Origin: Planotetraspora mira
Lineage (GTDB): Bacteria; Actinomycetota; Actinomycetes; Streptosporangiales; Streptosporangiaceae
Assembly: GCF_016863275.1 (NCBI RefSeq)
Contig: NZ_BOOO01000017.1
Coordinates: 235,578 to 299,577 of the forward strand
Reading direction: 5' to 3'
Length of the DNA stretch: 64,000 nucleotides
Made by a program: the position numbers and the translations under genes. Shown here one piece after another: positions 33,875 to 42,172 of the stretch. The notes beneath the pieces were generated by a model. It was not told the DNA's origin. It saw only the letters and a program-made list of their open reading frames with translations, and searched no databases. Every line of letters begins with the position of its first letter. The first letter of the stretch is position 1.

Positions 33875-35626
33875 TCAATTCCCTGAGGGCGGAGACCCGG
33901 CGAGCGGCGCCGCCGGCGGCTCGTCTCCGTCGAATTCGATGCCCACGTCGGAGCATGACTGCAGGACGATGTCGGGCGTCGGCCGGCCGAGCCGTACGAT
34001 GCCGTTGTTCCGGAAGCGGATGCCGTGTGTGCTTTTCGCGTCGAGCGCGGACACGCCGTCGAGCACGAATCGGTTCTCCGCCACGACCACACCGCTGTGA
34101 ACCGGATGCCCGGGATCGGATCGGGTGTTCCTCGGATCGAGGAAGATCGCCGGGCCGCCCGGTTCGATGAACTCGTTCCCGCGTATCGTCAGGTCGCGCA
34201 CCGGCCCGGACTCCCACCACTCGTCGGCGTCGCAGGAGACGTAGATTCCGGCCATCTCGGTGCGCTCGAAACGGTTCTCCTCGATCAGCACCGCGCGCCG
34301 GGTGGTCACGAGCACCCCCCGCGTGGGGACGTTGCGGAAGATGTTGCGCGCGATTCGCACGATCGGCGTCCGGGTGACGTTCTCCACCGCGGTCCGGCCG
34401 ACGAGATCGCCCAGGAGTTCCGCGTCGACGGTCACGACGATGGTGCGCAGCGGCTGGTCGTGGTCGCGACCGCTCGGCTGCCGCACGGTGCGCACCGTGG
34501 CCGACGCGATCGCCTGGAGCGTGGCGCGATCGACGATCTCGATCTCGTCACCGGGCGAGAACTGGGGAAAGCCCGCCGTCTCCGGGTGGGGGTACTCCAG
34601 TTCGAGGGTGCGGCTGTCCGGCTGACCGGCAACCCGCAGGTAGGTGCCGTGGATGTTGATCGGATCGTCGTGCGGCCCGTCGAAGAGGCAGTCGCGCACG
34701 ACCGCCCGTCCGGAGCAACCGGAGAACTGGATGAAGTCGGCGAAGCCGGCGCTGTGCCGGCCGCTGTCCGGCGGAGTCTGGAATTCGCACCCCTCGAACG
34801 AGACGTCCCGGCTCATCTGGGCGACCACGCCGAATCCGTGCAGGAAGCGGAACCGCAACCGCGACAGAGTCACATCGGAGCTGTCGAGCACGAGCCCGCC
34901 GGGGTGGTCGCGGGTCGTCGACCGCATCGAATAGACGAGCCCCAGGTCGGACGGTTCCTCGGCGTGCTCGTAGTCGATCCGTACGTCGCGCTCGCCCACC
35001 GGCCTGATCGACCGGACGCGGTCGAAGAGGGGGTTGGGAGCGCGCCACGTCCGCCGGCGGGCGGGGTCGTGGATCTGGGTGTACTCGAGCGCGTCGCGCC
35101 CTGACCAGGCGACCTCGCCGGAGCCGAGGGTTTCCCCATGCCACCGGATCGAAGCACCTTCGACGGAGAAGAGGGTGGCCGCGGGCACCCGGATCTGCCG
35201 GTAGGCCCGGCCCTCCTCGACGCCCGCGTCCACGACGGTGGCGTCGACGACCGTCGGCACCGCGAAGTCGAACTCGAGGCCCTCGACGCGTATCCGGTGC
35301 GAGTCGATGACGGCGAAGGTCGTCTGGAGCCCGTGCAGGACGAGACGGGCGCCCTCCCCGGCGATGACGAGATCGTCCGCCTCCTCCACGACAAGCGCGA
35401 TCGCCTTGACGCCGTACCGCGGGTCGTCCCCCACCGTGTTGGAGACGTACAGCTCACGGCGCTGTGCGTCGTCCGGCCACAGGTGGTACTCCCCCGGCGG
35501 GAAACGGAGCACCACCGGGCCTGCGACATCGCTCGCCGCACGCAGCGCCGCCCGGGCCCCGGGCGTGGCATCGATGTGGCGTCCGGGGAGCACCCCGAAG
35601 TCGGTGACGTCGAGCAGTGTGCGCAT
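33875..35626 (-). CDS. GH110 family alpha-1,3-galactosidase (beta-helix)
   Basis: 583 aa right-handed beta-helix. The region FRFLHGFGVVAQMSRDVSFE, then GFADFIQFSGCSGRAVV and HDDPINIHGTYLRV carries the acidic, Asn and His residues conserved in GH110 enzymes, which remove alpha-1,3-linked galactose (blood-group B type). Many short N-x-F/I rungs continue to the C-terminus. No signal peptide is seen, so it may act in the cytoplasm on imported oligosaccharide. ATG 35626 follows GGAGG. The frame stays open to 35728, adding 34 residues with a GH95-like stretch. It lies downstream of the sugar ABC transporter genes and is probably in their operon. Confidence 0.88.
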   Translation of the reverse strand: MRTLLDVTDFGVLPGRHIDATPGARAALRAASDVAGPVVLRFPPGEYHLWPDDAQRRELYVSNTVGDDPRYGVKAIALVVEEADDLVIAGEGARLVLHGLQTTFAVIDSHRIRVEGLEFDFAVPTVVDATVVDAGVEEGRAYRQIRVPAATLFSVEGASIRWHGETLGSGEVAWSGRDALEYTQIHDPARRRTWRAPNPLFDRVRSIRPVGERDVRIDYEHAEEPSDLGLVYSMRSTTRDHPGGLVLDSSDVTLSRLRFRFLHGFGVVAQMSRDVSFEGCEFQTPPDSGRHSAGFADFIQFSGCSGRAVVRDCLFDGPHDDPINIHGTYLRVAGQPDSRTLELEYPHPETAGFPQFSPGDEIEIVDRATLQAIASATVRTVRQPSGRDHDQPLRTIVVTVDAELLGDLVGRTAVENVTRTPIVRIARNIFRNVPTRGVLVTTRRAVLIEENRFERTEMAGIYVSCDADEWWESGPVRDLTIRGNEFIEPGGPAIFLDPRNTRSDPGHPVHSGVVVAENRFVLDGVSALDAKSTHGIRFRNNGIVRLGRPTPDIVLQSCSDVGIEFDGDEPPAAPLAGSPPSGN

Positions 35627-35747
35627 GTGCGTCAGGCCTCCGCCCAGTTGGCGCTCCGCGGCGAACACCGTCGCGCCCAGCCGGCCGTTGCCGGCGGGAG
35701 CGGGATCGGCCCGCTCCGCGGCCGGCACCGGCCGGCTGGGCGCGGTG

Positions 35748-37418
35748 TCACTGACCGGCCTTGTACTTGTCGTAGGCCTGCTGGTTCAGCTCCAGGTATC
35801 GCTTCAGGCCGACGCCGTCGAGACCCTGGACGAAGGCGTCCCAGTCGGTGTCGATGTTCTTCGACCCCGTGATGAAGGCCAACTGACCCTGGGCGACATA
35901 GCTCTCGAGGTTGGTCTTCAACGTCGCCATCTCGCCGCTGACGCTCGGGTCGACCCAGACCGAGACGGTCGGGAAGAACTGCGCCTTGTCCTCGTGACCC
36001 TCATACATCTTGGTCGCCTCGAACAACCGCCGCTCGTATCCGTCCTCGGAGTAGATGTCCTTCGGCGTCACCTGGGCGTTGCGGTAGTCGAGGGTCAGGT
36101 TGTACTGCGCCATCGCGTCCCAGGAGAGGTTCTTGGGCGCCTGCGTACCCGGGGTGCGCTTGTAGAGCGGCTTGATCGACTCGTCCAGCGCGATGTCGTC
36201 GGGTCCCGGCTTGTTCCAGCCCACGCCCTCCGGACCCATCACCGCGGTCTCGGTGCCCTCGGTCGTGTAGATGTAGTCGAGCATCTTGATCGCCGCGACC
36301 TGCGCCTCCTTGCTGGCCTTGTTGGTCAGCATGAAGGTGAAGGTGCTGGAGCTCGGGTAGTTCAGACCGCTGTAGCTCTTGCCGGAGGGCCCGGTCAGCG
36401 GCGGCGCGGCGTCGTACTGCTTGTCGCGGCCGTCCTTGGAGCCCAGCTGCACGAAGATGCCCGGGTGCAGGAGAGGCGCCGAGCCGACCATGACCGCGTC
36501 GGGGTTGTTGCCGGTCGCCTGCAGCGCCTCGGCGTTCTGAGTGAACGCCGCCTTGTCGATCAGACCCTCCTTGACCAGCGAGTTGATGTACTTCAGGCCC
36601 TCGCGCCACTCCGGCGTGATCACCGGGGTGGTGACCTTGTCACCGGCGAGGGTGAGCAGCCCGACCCCGCCGTTGTTCGCACCGGCCGGCGGATAGGCGA
36701 ACGCCCCCATCAGATACTCGATCAGGTGGCTGTCCTGAACGTCGGTGGTCATCGGGATCTCGTCGGCCTTGCCGTTGCCGTTCGGGTCCTTGGTCTTGAA
36801 CGCCTCCAGGACCGTGCGCAACTCCTCGGTGGTCTTCGGCATCTGCAGGTTCAGCTTCTTCAGCCAGGCGGTGTTGATCCACAGCTTGTCCGGATAGCTG
36901 CAGTGGAAGCAGTCCGACCACTGCGGGAGCGCGTAGATGTGCCCGTCGGGCGCGGTCGACATCTCCTTGAGCGTCTTGTTGGAGTCCAGCGCCTTCTGGA
37001 TGTTCGGCGCGTTGTCCTTGATCAGTTGTTCCAGCGGGACGGCGACGCCCTGCTTGCCCAGCTTCAGCACCTCGGCCTGGGAGAACCCGTCCACCCAGGG
37101 GATCAGCATGAACAGGTCCGGGTAGTCGCCGCTGGCGAGCGCGATCTGCCGCTTCTCCTTGGCCGGACCCGCGTCGAACGTGGTGGTCTGCCAGCGGAAC
37201 TGGATCTTGAACTTGTCACTCATCAACTTCGTGACCGGGTTCGTGTCCAGTTTCGTGTCCGCGTCGGCGGGCGCGAGCGTGTCGATGATGACCTTGCCGT
37301 CCGCACCGAGCTCAGGCTTGGAGGCGTCTCCCTTGTCGCCGGAGGTACACCCCGCTAAAGCCAGTGCCGTGGTGATCGTCAGTGCGGCGGCCGTTTTCTT
37401 GACGGAGCGCGTTTTCAT
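35748..37418 (-). CDS. Sugar ABC transporter substrate-binding lipoprotein (LplA-like)
   Basis: 556 aa. A lipobox LALAGC places lipidated Cys24 after a short signal. The large mature domain is typical of CUT1 binding proteins of the LplA/YtcQ group, which capture oligosaccharides outside the membrane and deliver them to two permeases. ATG 37418 follows GGAAGG. It is the third protein of the transporter operon, followed by the GH110 gene. No ATPase gene is present here; CUT1 systems of this type commonly share an MsiK-like ATPase encoded elsewhere. Confidence 0.93.
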   Translation of the reverse strand: MKTRSVKKTAAALTITTALALAGCTSGDKGDASKPELGADGKVIIDTLAPADADTKLDTNPVTKLMSDKFKIQFRWQTTTFDAGPAKEKRQIALASGDYPDLFMLIPWVDGFSQAEVLKLGKQGVAVPLEQLIKDNAPNIQKALDSNKTLKEMSTAPDGHIYALPQWSDCFHCSYPDKLWINTAWLKKLNLQMPKTTEELRTVLEAFKTKDPNGNGKADEIPMTTDVQDSHLIEYLMGAFAYPPAGANNGGVGLLTLAGDKVTTPVITPEWREGLKYINSLVKEGLIDKAAFTQNAEALQATGNNPDAVMVGSAPLLHPGIFVQLGSKDGRDKQYDAAPPLTGPSGKSYSGLNYPSSSTFTFMLTNKASKEAQVAAIKMLDYIYTTEGTETAVMGPEGVGWNKPGPDDIALDESIKPLYKRTPGTQAPKNLSWDAMAQYNLTLDYRNAQVTPKDIYSEDGYERRLFEATKMYEGHEDKAQFFPTVSVWVDPSVSGEMATLKTNLESYVAQGQLAFITGSKNIDTDWDAFVQGLDGVGLKRYLELNQQAYDKYKAGQ

Positions 37419-37443
37419 GGTTCCTTCCAATCGTGAGTTGCTG

Positions 37444-38382
37444 TCAGCCCTTGACGGCGCCGACCATCACGCCCTTGGTGAAGTGGCGGGCTACGAACGG
37501 GTAGATGATCAGTACGGGCAGGCTCGAGACGACGATGAGGGCGTACTTCAAGACGTTGGCGAGCTGCTGCTGTTGGAGCTGTTGCGCCACGTCCGTCACG
37601 CCGACGTTGCGCTGGTTCAGGATGAGGACGTTCCTGAGCACGATCTGCAACGGATAGAGATCTTGATCCTTGAGATAGACCAGGGCGTCGAAGTAGGTGT
37701 TCCACTGGAAGATCACGTACATCAGCGCGAGGACGGCCAGCAGCGGCTTCGACAGCGGCAGCACCACCGACCGGAGGTAGCGGAGCTCGCTCGCCCCGTC
37801 GAGCATCCCCGCCTCGTGGAGGTCCTCCGGGATCGAGTTGGCGAAGAACGTGCGCGCGATGATCACCTGCCAGACACCGACGGCGTTGGGGATCAGCAGC
37901 GCCCAGCGGGTGTTCAGCATGCCGAGGTCCTGAACCACCATGTACGTGGGGATCAGGCCACCCGAGAACAGCATGGTGAAGATCAGGCCGGTCATCAGCA
38001 CGTTGCGCCCGAAGAACCTCTTGCGCGACAACGGGTAGGCGATGGCGACGGTCAGCGTGACGCTGATGAGGGTGCCGCAGACGGCGTAGATCAGCGAGTT
38101 GTAGTACCCCTGCAGGATCTGCGGGTTGCTCAGGGCGGCCTGGTAGGCGCGCAGCGAGAAGTCGACCGGCCAGAAGGTCACCCTGCCCGCGGACACGGCA
38201 CTCGCGCTGCTGAACGAATTGGCGACGATGTAGACCAGCGGCAGCAGTACCAGCGCCAGGATCACCACCAGCATGATCGTGACAACGATCACGAAGACGC
38301 GGTCGCGGAACGGCTCGCGGATCTTCTCCGTGGCCTGCTTGCGACGCAGCCTGGACAGGCCCGACGTCGTCAGCGTGCTCAT
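37444..38382 (-). CDS. Sugar ABC transporter permease (YtcP/MalG-like)
   Basis: 312 aa with six membrane helices. The cytoplasmic EAA loop, which docks the ATPase, reads EDLHEAGMLDGASELRYLRSVVLP. It pairs with the upstream permease to form the channel. Its start codon overlaps the preceding permease stop by four bases (ATGA), and AAGGGG precedes it. The gene ends 26 bases before the binding-protein start. Confidence 0.94.
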   Translation of the reverse strand: MSTLTTSGLSRLRRKQATEKIREPFRDRVFVIVVTIMLVVILALVLLPLVYIVANSFSSASAVSAGRVTFWPVDFSLRAYQAALSNPQILQGYYNSLIYAVCGTLISVTLTVAIAYPLSRKRFFGRNVLMTGLIFTMLFSGGLIPTYMVVQDLGMLNTRWALLIPNAVGVWQVIIARTFFANSIPEDLHEAGMLDGASELRYLRSVVLPLSKPLLAVLALMYVIFQWNTYFDALVYLKDQDLYPLQIVLRNVLILNQRNVGVTDVAQQLQQQQLANVLKYALIVVSSLPVLIIYPFVARHFTKGVMVGAVKG

Positions 38383-39392
38383 CCCCACAGCCCCTTCCCG
38401 GTGATCCGCTTGGCGGCGAAGTTGACGAACAGCAGCAGGACGAGGTTGACCACCGAGTTGAACAGACCGACGGCCGTCGCCATGCTGAAGTCGGCGTTGA
38501 CCAGGCCGGTCTTGTAGACGTAGGTCGCGATGATCTCCGACTGCGCGAGGTTCAGGTCGTTCTGCAGCAGGAAGGCCTTCTCGAAGCCGATCGCCATCAT
38601 GTTCCCCACGCCGAGCACCAGGATGATCACGGCGGTGGGCATGATTCCCGGCAGGTCGACATTCCGGATCCGCTGCCACCGGCTGGCACCGTCGATCTTG
38701 GCCGCCTCGTGCAGCGCCGGATCGATGCCCGCGAGGGCGGCCATGTAGATGACCGCGGAGTAACCCGTGGTCTGCCACACGTCCGACCACACGTAGATGT
38801 GCCGGAAGTAGTCCGGGTCGCCGAGGAAGTCGACCGCGGGGATCCCGAACAGGCCGAGCGCGTCGTTCACGATGCCCAGCCGCGGCGACAGGATGAGGAT
38901 CGTCATCGACACCGCCACGACGGTGGAGATGAAGTAGGGCGCGTAGGTCAGCAACTGCACCGTGCGCTTGAACAGGCCGTTGCGGATCTCGTTGAGCGCG
39001 ATGGCCAAGATGATCGGGATCGGGAAACTGGCCAGCACCAGGTAGAACGCCAGGATGAAGGTGTTCTTCAGCAGCGTGCCGAAGACCGGGTTGCTGAAGA
39101 ACAGCTCGAAGTTCTTGAATCCGACCCAGTCGCTGCCCCAGATTCCCTGGATGACGTTGTAGTCCTTGAACGCGATGACGGCGTTGCTGATCGGGATGTA
39201 CTTGAAGATGATGAAGTACGCCACCGGCGCGATCACCAGGAGATACAGCTGCCAGTTCAGCCGCCAGGACCGCCGGGCCTCGGCCGACTGGCGACGCCAA
39301 TAGCGCGCGAGCGCGTTCCGGGGCCCACGGGACCGAACCGGCGGCTCGGTCGCGCGAACCGGCGGGCTCGAGCGCTGCGTGGTGATCTCCAT
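38379..39392 (-). CDS. Sugar ABC transporter permease (LplB-like)
   Basis: 337 aa. After a basic N-terminal tail of about 45 residues come six helices, and the EAA loop PALHEAAKIDGASRWQRIRNVDLPG. The sequence VIAFKDYNVIQGIWGS is typical of LplB-type permeases. ATG 39392 overlaps the stop of the 67-aa gene as TGATG, so translation is coupled. A TTG one codon upstream is an alternative start. Confidence 0.94.
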   Translation of the reverse strand: MEITTQRSSPPVRATEPPVRSRGPRNALARYWRRQSAEARRSWRLNWQLYLLVIAPVAYFIIFKYIPISNAVIAFKDYNVIQGIWGSDWVGFKNFELFFSNPVFGTLLKNTFILAFYLVLASFPIPIILAIALNEIRNGLFKRTVQLLTYAPYFISTVVAVSMTILILSPRLGIVNDALGLFGIPAVDFLGDPDYFRHIYVWSDVWQTTGYSAVIYMAALAGIDPALHEAAKIDGASRWQRIRNVDLPGIMPTAVIILVLGVGNMMAIGFEKAFLLQNDLNLAQSEIIATYVYKTGLVNADFSMATAVGLFNSVVNLVLLLFVNFAAKRITGKGLWG

Positions 39393-39595
39393 CAATCCAC
39401 CCGCAGGTCGTCAGTGGCGTCGAAGTCCCCGTCGATGCCGATATCGGGTTCCGTCGGCGGCCGGAATCGACCGTCCGTGATCACCGGTCCGGTGCGGGTG
39501 ATGGCTCCCAGCTGCGGAATGCGCCCGGTATGGCTGCCGTTTGGCACAGCGCAGGCCGGTATGTGCAGCTCCATCAGGAAATGGGGTGACGTCAC
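39392..39595 (-). CDS. 67-aa unknown protein opening the sugar-transport operon
   Basis: GTG 39595 has a textbook AGGAGG seven bases upstream. A second GTG two codons earlier is too close to that site. The product contains PHFLMELHIPACAVPNGS, TGRIPQLGAITRTGPVITDG and an acidic ending (DIGIDGDFDATDDLRVD). No membrane segment or signal is seen. The stop overlaps the LplB-like permease start as TGATG. Family not recognised. It could be a truncated enzyme N-terminus or a genuine small protein needed with the transporter. Confidence 0.65.
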   Translation of the reverse strand: MTSPHFLMELHIPACAVPNGSHTGRIPQLGAITRTGPVITDGRFRPPTEPDIGIDGDFDATDDLRVD

Positions 39596-39688
39596 AGTCA
39601 CACCTCCTGGTTGAGGGGGTGGGGTGGCACCTGTTGCGAGGTGGCCGGATCGGGGTCGGGGGTCAGGGAACGACGAGCGACTGATTGC

Positions 39689-39916
39689 TCACCACGACCA
39701 CTCCGCACGCCCACAGCGGGCGGACGGATGCGGCCGGCTCAAGCGGGTCGAAGCATTGCTGAGCAGGCACGCGGCCTTGGTGACGACGGCGGAGAACAGC
39801 CCGAGCCGGCACGCGAGACTCACCCGACTGAGTGGTCCTTGGTCAGCACAGCCATGAACAACCGCCATTGCCGCCGGTGCCACAGCGAGCGAAGCCGTGC
39901 CGTTCCCGGGAAACAT
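39689..39916 (-). CDS. Possible leaderless 75-aa ORF
   Basis: ATG 39916 lies six bases after a good -10 box (TAGGTT), exactly where a transcript would start, so it could be read as a leaderless mRNA. The product begins MFPGNGTASLAVAPAAMAVV and has six cysteines spread through it, with no known family. Codon bias is not clearly coding. It may be only untranslated leader. Confidence 0.25.
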   Translation of the reverse strand: MFPGNGTASLAVAPAAMAVVHGCADQGPLSRVSLACRLGLFSAVVTKAACLLSNASTRLSRPHPSARCGRAEWSW

Positions 39917-39922
39917 AGGCGA

Positions 39923-39951
39923 AACCTAGGAGCAATATTTAACTTCGTCAA
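39923..39951 (-). promoter_or_regulatory. Promoter of the sugar transporter operon
   Basis: On the minus strand TTGACG (39946-39951) is followed after exactly 17 bases by TAGGTT (39923-39928). The surrounding DNA (about 39920-39962) is unusually AT-rich. This gives an mRNA with about 320 bases before the 67-aa gene. Confidence 0.65.
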
Positions 39952-40143
39952 GTATTGATTTCCGCTCCGCGCCGGTCCTACGCTCAGCGCACCATCGGCC
40001 TGTCGGCCCCGCAGAACCGAGGACCTGATGCCCCCCGTGCTGTCCGACCCTGATCGCCGCCTGCGGCGGCTGCGCGGCCGACCATCAGGCGTCATGCGAA
40101 TCGACCTGCGCCATCGCGGCCGTACGCGATCCGGCGAAGGTCG

Positions 40144-40845
40144 TCAGCGACAGGCGGCCTGCCCGGTGGCGGGGAGCCTGAGCACGAAGCGTGCTCCGGC
40201 ACCGGCGGCGTCCTCCACGTGCAGGGTGCCGTTGTGCGCGTGGGCGATGTCGCGGGCGACGGCCAGGCCGAGGCCGGCGCCGCCGCGGCGCCTGCAGCGG
40301 GCGCTGTCGAGCCGGAAGAAGCGTTCGAAGACCCGCTCGCGATCCGGGGCGGGGATGCCTGGCCCGTCGTCGGTGACGATGAGTTCGGCCGTGGATCCAT
40401 GCCGCCGGACCTGGATCTGGATCGCCTGCTGGGCATATCGGCGGGCGTTTTCCAGCAGATTGGCCACCAGCCTGTCAAGGAGCGTGGGCGCCGCATCGAC
40501 GATGACGGGGTCCGCGGCCCGCAACTGGACCTCCGGGCCCGCGGCCGGCACGACGGCGTGGACGCGGGCCACCGCGGAAAGATCGACCGGCTGGTGCCCT
40601 GCCCACGTGCCCTCCGCGATCTGCGCGAGCAGGAAAAGGTCGGCGACGATCGCTTCGAGCCGGTCGACGCTGCGCAGCGCCGCGTCGAGGACCTGGGGCA
40701 ACTCGGTCTGGCCGGGATTCAGCCGGGCCTCCTCGAGCTCGGCCCTGAGCCCGGCGAGGGGCGTGCGCACTTCATGAGAGGCGGCGGCGAACCAGCGCTG
40801 GGCCAGATCACCCTCCGTGGGCGAGCCCGCACCAGTTGTGTTCAT
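40144..40845 (-). CDS. Truncated sensor histidine kinase (kinase core only)
   Basis: 233 aa from ATG 40845, which follows GGAG. The protein begins almost at the phospho-acceptor H24 (ASHEVRTPLAGL), then continues with the N box NLLENARRYA, DDGPGIPAPD and GAGLGLAVARDIA. Sensor, membrane helices and HAMP are absent; intact kinases of this type are about 450 aa. It is either a cytoplasmic kinase core or the remnant of a deleted two-component gene pair. No response regulator adjoins it. It is divergent from the LysR gene. Confidence 0.85.
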   Translation of the reverse strand: MNTTGAGSPTEGDLAQRWFAAASHEVRTPLAGLRAELEEARLNPGQTELPQVLDAALRSVDRLEAIVADLFLLAQIAEGTWAGHQPVDLSAVARVHAVVPAAGPEVQLRAADPVIVDAAPTLLDRLVANLLENARRYAQQAIQIQVRRHGSTAELIVTDDGPGIPAPDRERVFERFFRLDSARCRRRGGAGLGLAVARDIAHAHNGTLHVEDAAGAGARFVLRLPATGQAACR

Positions 40846-41092
40846 GTTCACTCCGGAAGGGTTCCGGCCGTCAACGGCACCGGCCCGTTCGAACAAGACG
40901 AGACCTGGACACCTCAGGGGCTCTGCCACCCCGCCAGATCCAGGCCGCGCAGCCGGAGCCCGGAGCCGTTCCGCGGCATGCGATCCCCTCGTGTCGTCAT
41001 GGACCCATCGTGCGTCCACTCGGCGCCGTCCCGCCATGACCAGCTGGCTCCCTGCTGGTAGGCGAAACCTCCTACAGAACTACGATGAATGG

Positions 41093-42043
41093 ATGGAGCT
41101 CCGCCAGCTGCGCTATTTCGTCGCAGTGGCCGAGGAGCTGAACTTCGGCCGCGCCGCGGCCCGGTTGCGCATCGCGGGTCCGTCGCTCTCCCAGCAGATC
41201 AAGGTGCTGGAGCGCGATCTGGGCGTATGTCTGTTCGATCGGGACCGCCGCTCGGTCGCGCTGACCTCCTCAGGACAGGCCCTGCTCGCCCCGGCCCGAG
41301 CGCTGCTCGAGCAGGCCGACCAGATGCGCCGCTCCGCGGCCGGCCTGGCCGCCGCCGAGTCGGTCCGGCTCGGCTACATCGGCTGGCTGCCGCCCGATCT
41401 GACCACCCGCGTGTCCGGCGTCGCGCAACTGCACGTCGAGTCGTGGGTCATGCCGTCGCACATCCAAGTCGGCCGGGTCGCCGACGGCAGCATCGACCTG
41501 GCCATCTGCGGGGTGCGGACCGACGACCTGACCGCCCACGGCCTCGAGGCCCGGCTGATCGGCGCGGACCAGCTCGTGGCGATCTCCACCCGCAAGGGGG
41601 CCTCCGCCGTGCAGGCCAAGGACACCATGGTGCTGGTGGACGCCGACACCGCCGCCTGGGGCTCCTGGAACCGCTACGCCGAGGCGTTCGCCCGCGACAC
41701 CGGCGCCCGCATCGTGCGAATCGACGACGGCGGCATCGCCGGCCGGGCCTTCTTCGACCACGTACGCCGGCTCCACGGCCCCGTCATCAACTCGGCGAAG
41801 GGCCAGACCACGCAGTTGCCCCCCGACCTTCACCTGCGCAGGGTGGTCAACCCGGCACCGTACTGGGCCTGGGCCCTGGTCTCCCGGCGCGACGAGACCC
41901 GCAGGGCCGTACAGGCCACCGTCGAGGCTCTGACCCACGACGTCGGCAGGCTCAGTCTGGACGACGACAGGGCCTGGCTGCCGACCGGCGACCCGTTCCG
42001 CGCCGCCGGGCCGAATCCTCCGGATACGGCGACGACGGCGTGA
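41093..42043 (+). CDS. LysR-family transcriptional regulator
   Basis: 316 aa. The N-terminal winged helix (MELRQLRYFVAVAEELNFGRAAARL) is followed by a periplasmic-binding-protein-like ligand domain. LysR proteins often control a divergent neighbour, here the truncated kinase gene (start 40845). It is convergent with the phospholipase gene. The effector is unknown. Confidence 0.92.
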   Translation: MELRQLRYFVAVAEELNFGRAAARLRIAGPSLSQQIKVLERDLGVCLFDRDRRSVALTSSGQALLAPARALLEQADQMRRSAAGLAAAESVRLGYIGWLPPDLTTRVSGVAQLHVESWVMPSHIQVGRVADGSIDLAICGVRTDDLTAHGLEARLIGADQLVAISTRKGASAVQAKDTMVLVDADTAAWGSWNRYAEAFARDTGARIVRIDDGGIAGRAFFDHVRRLHGPVINSAKGQTTQLPPDLHLRRVVNPAPYWAWALVSRRDETRRAVQATVEALTHDVGRLSLDDDRAWLPTGDPFRAAGPNPPDTATTA

Positions 42044-42172
42044 CCGTGCCGCGCCGTCGCACGCCTGTGGTTCGCGGCACCCACCCGGGCCCGGCCCCGC
42101 CCGCGGACTCGGTCGCGATGTGCTCGTGGTCCGAGCATGGCGGGAAGGGCCGGCCTTCGGTGAGGGACTGAA

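Larger units (their letters stand above)
39596..40143. other. 548-base region before the sugar operon
   Basis: It contains the minus-strand promoter at 39923-39951 and, starting where transcription should begin, an open frame of 75 codons (39689-39916). The remainder up to the truncated histidine kinase gene (40144) shows no convincing gene. A short cationic CxxC-containing frame on the plus strand (ending 39958) has no ribosome site. Confidence 0.5.

Noticed and set aside
35238..37358. 706-codon plus-strand frame
   Set aside because: It is antisense to GH110 and the sugar-binding lipoprotein genes, both of which have clear family motifs.
39855..39958. Plus-strand 34-codon frame with a CxxC motif (MNNRHCRRCHSERS)
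   Set aside because: No ribosome site, and it overlaps the predicted minus-strand promoter; probably chance.
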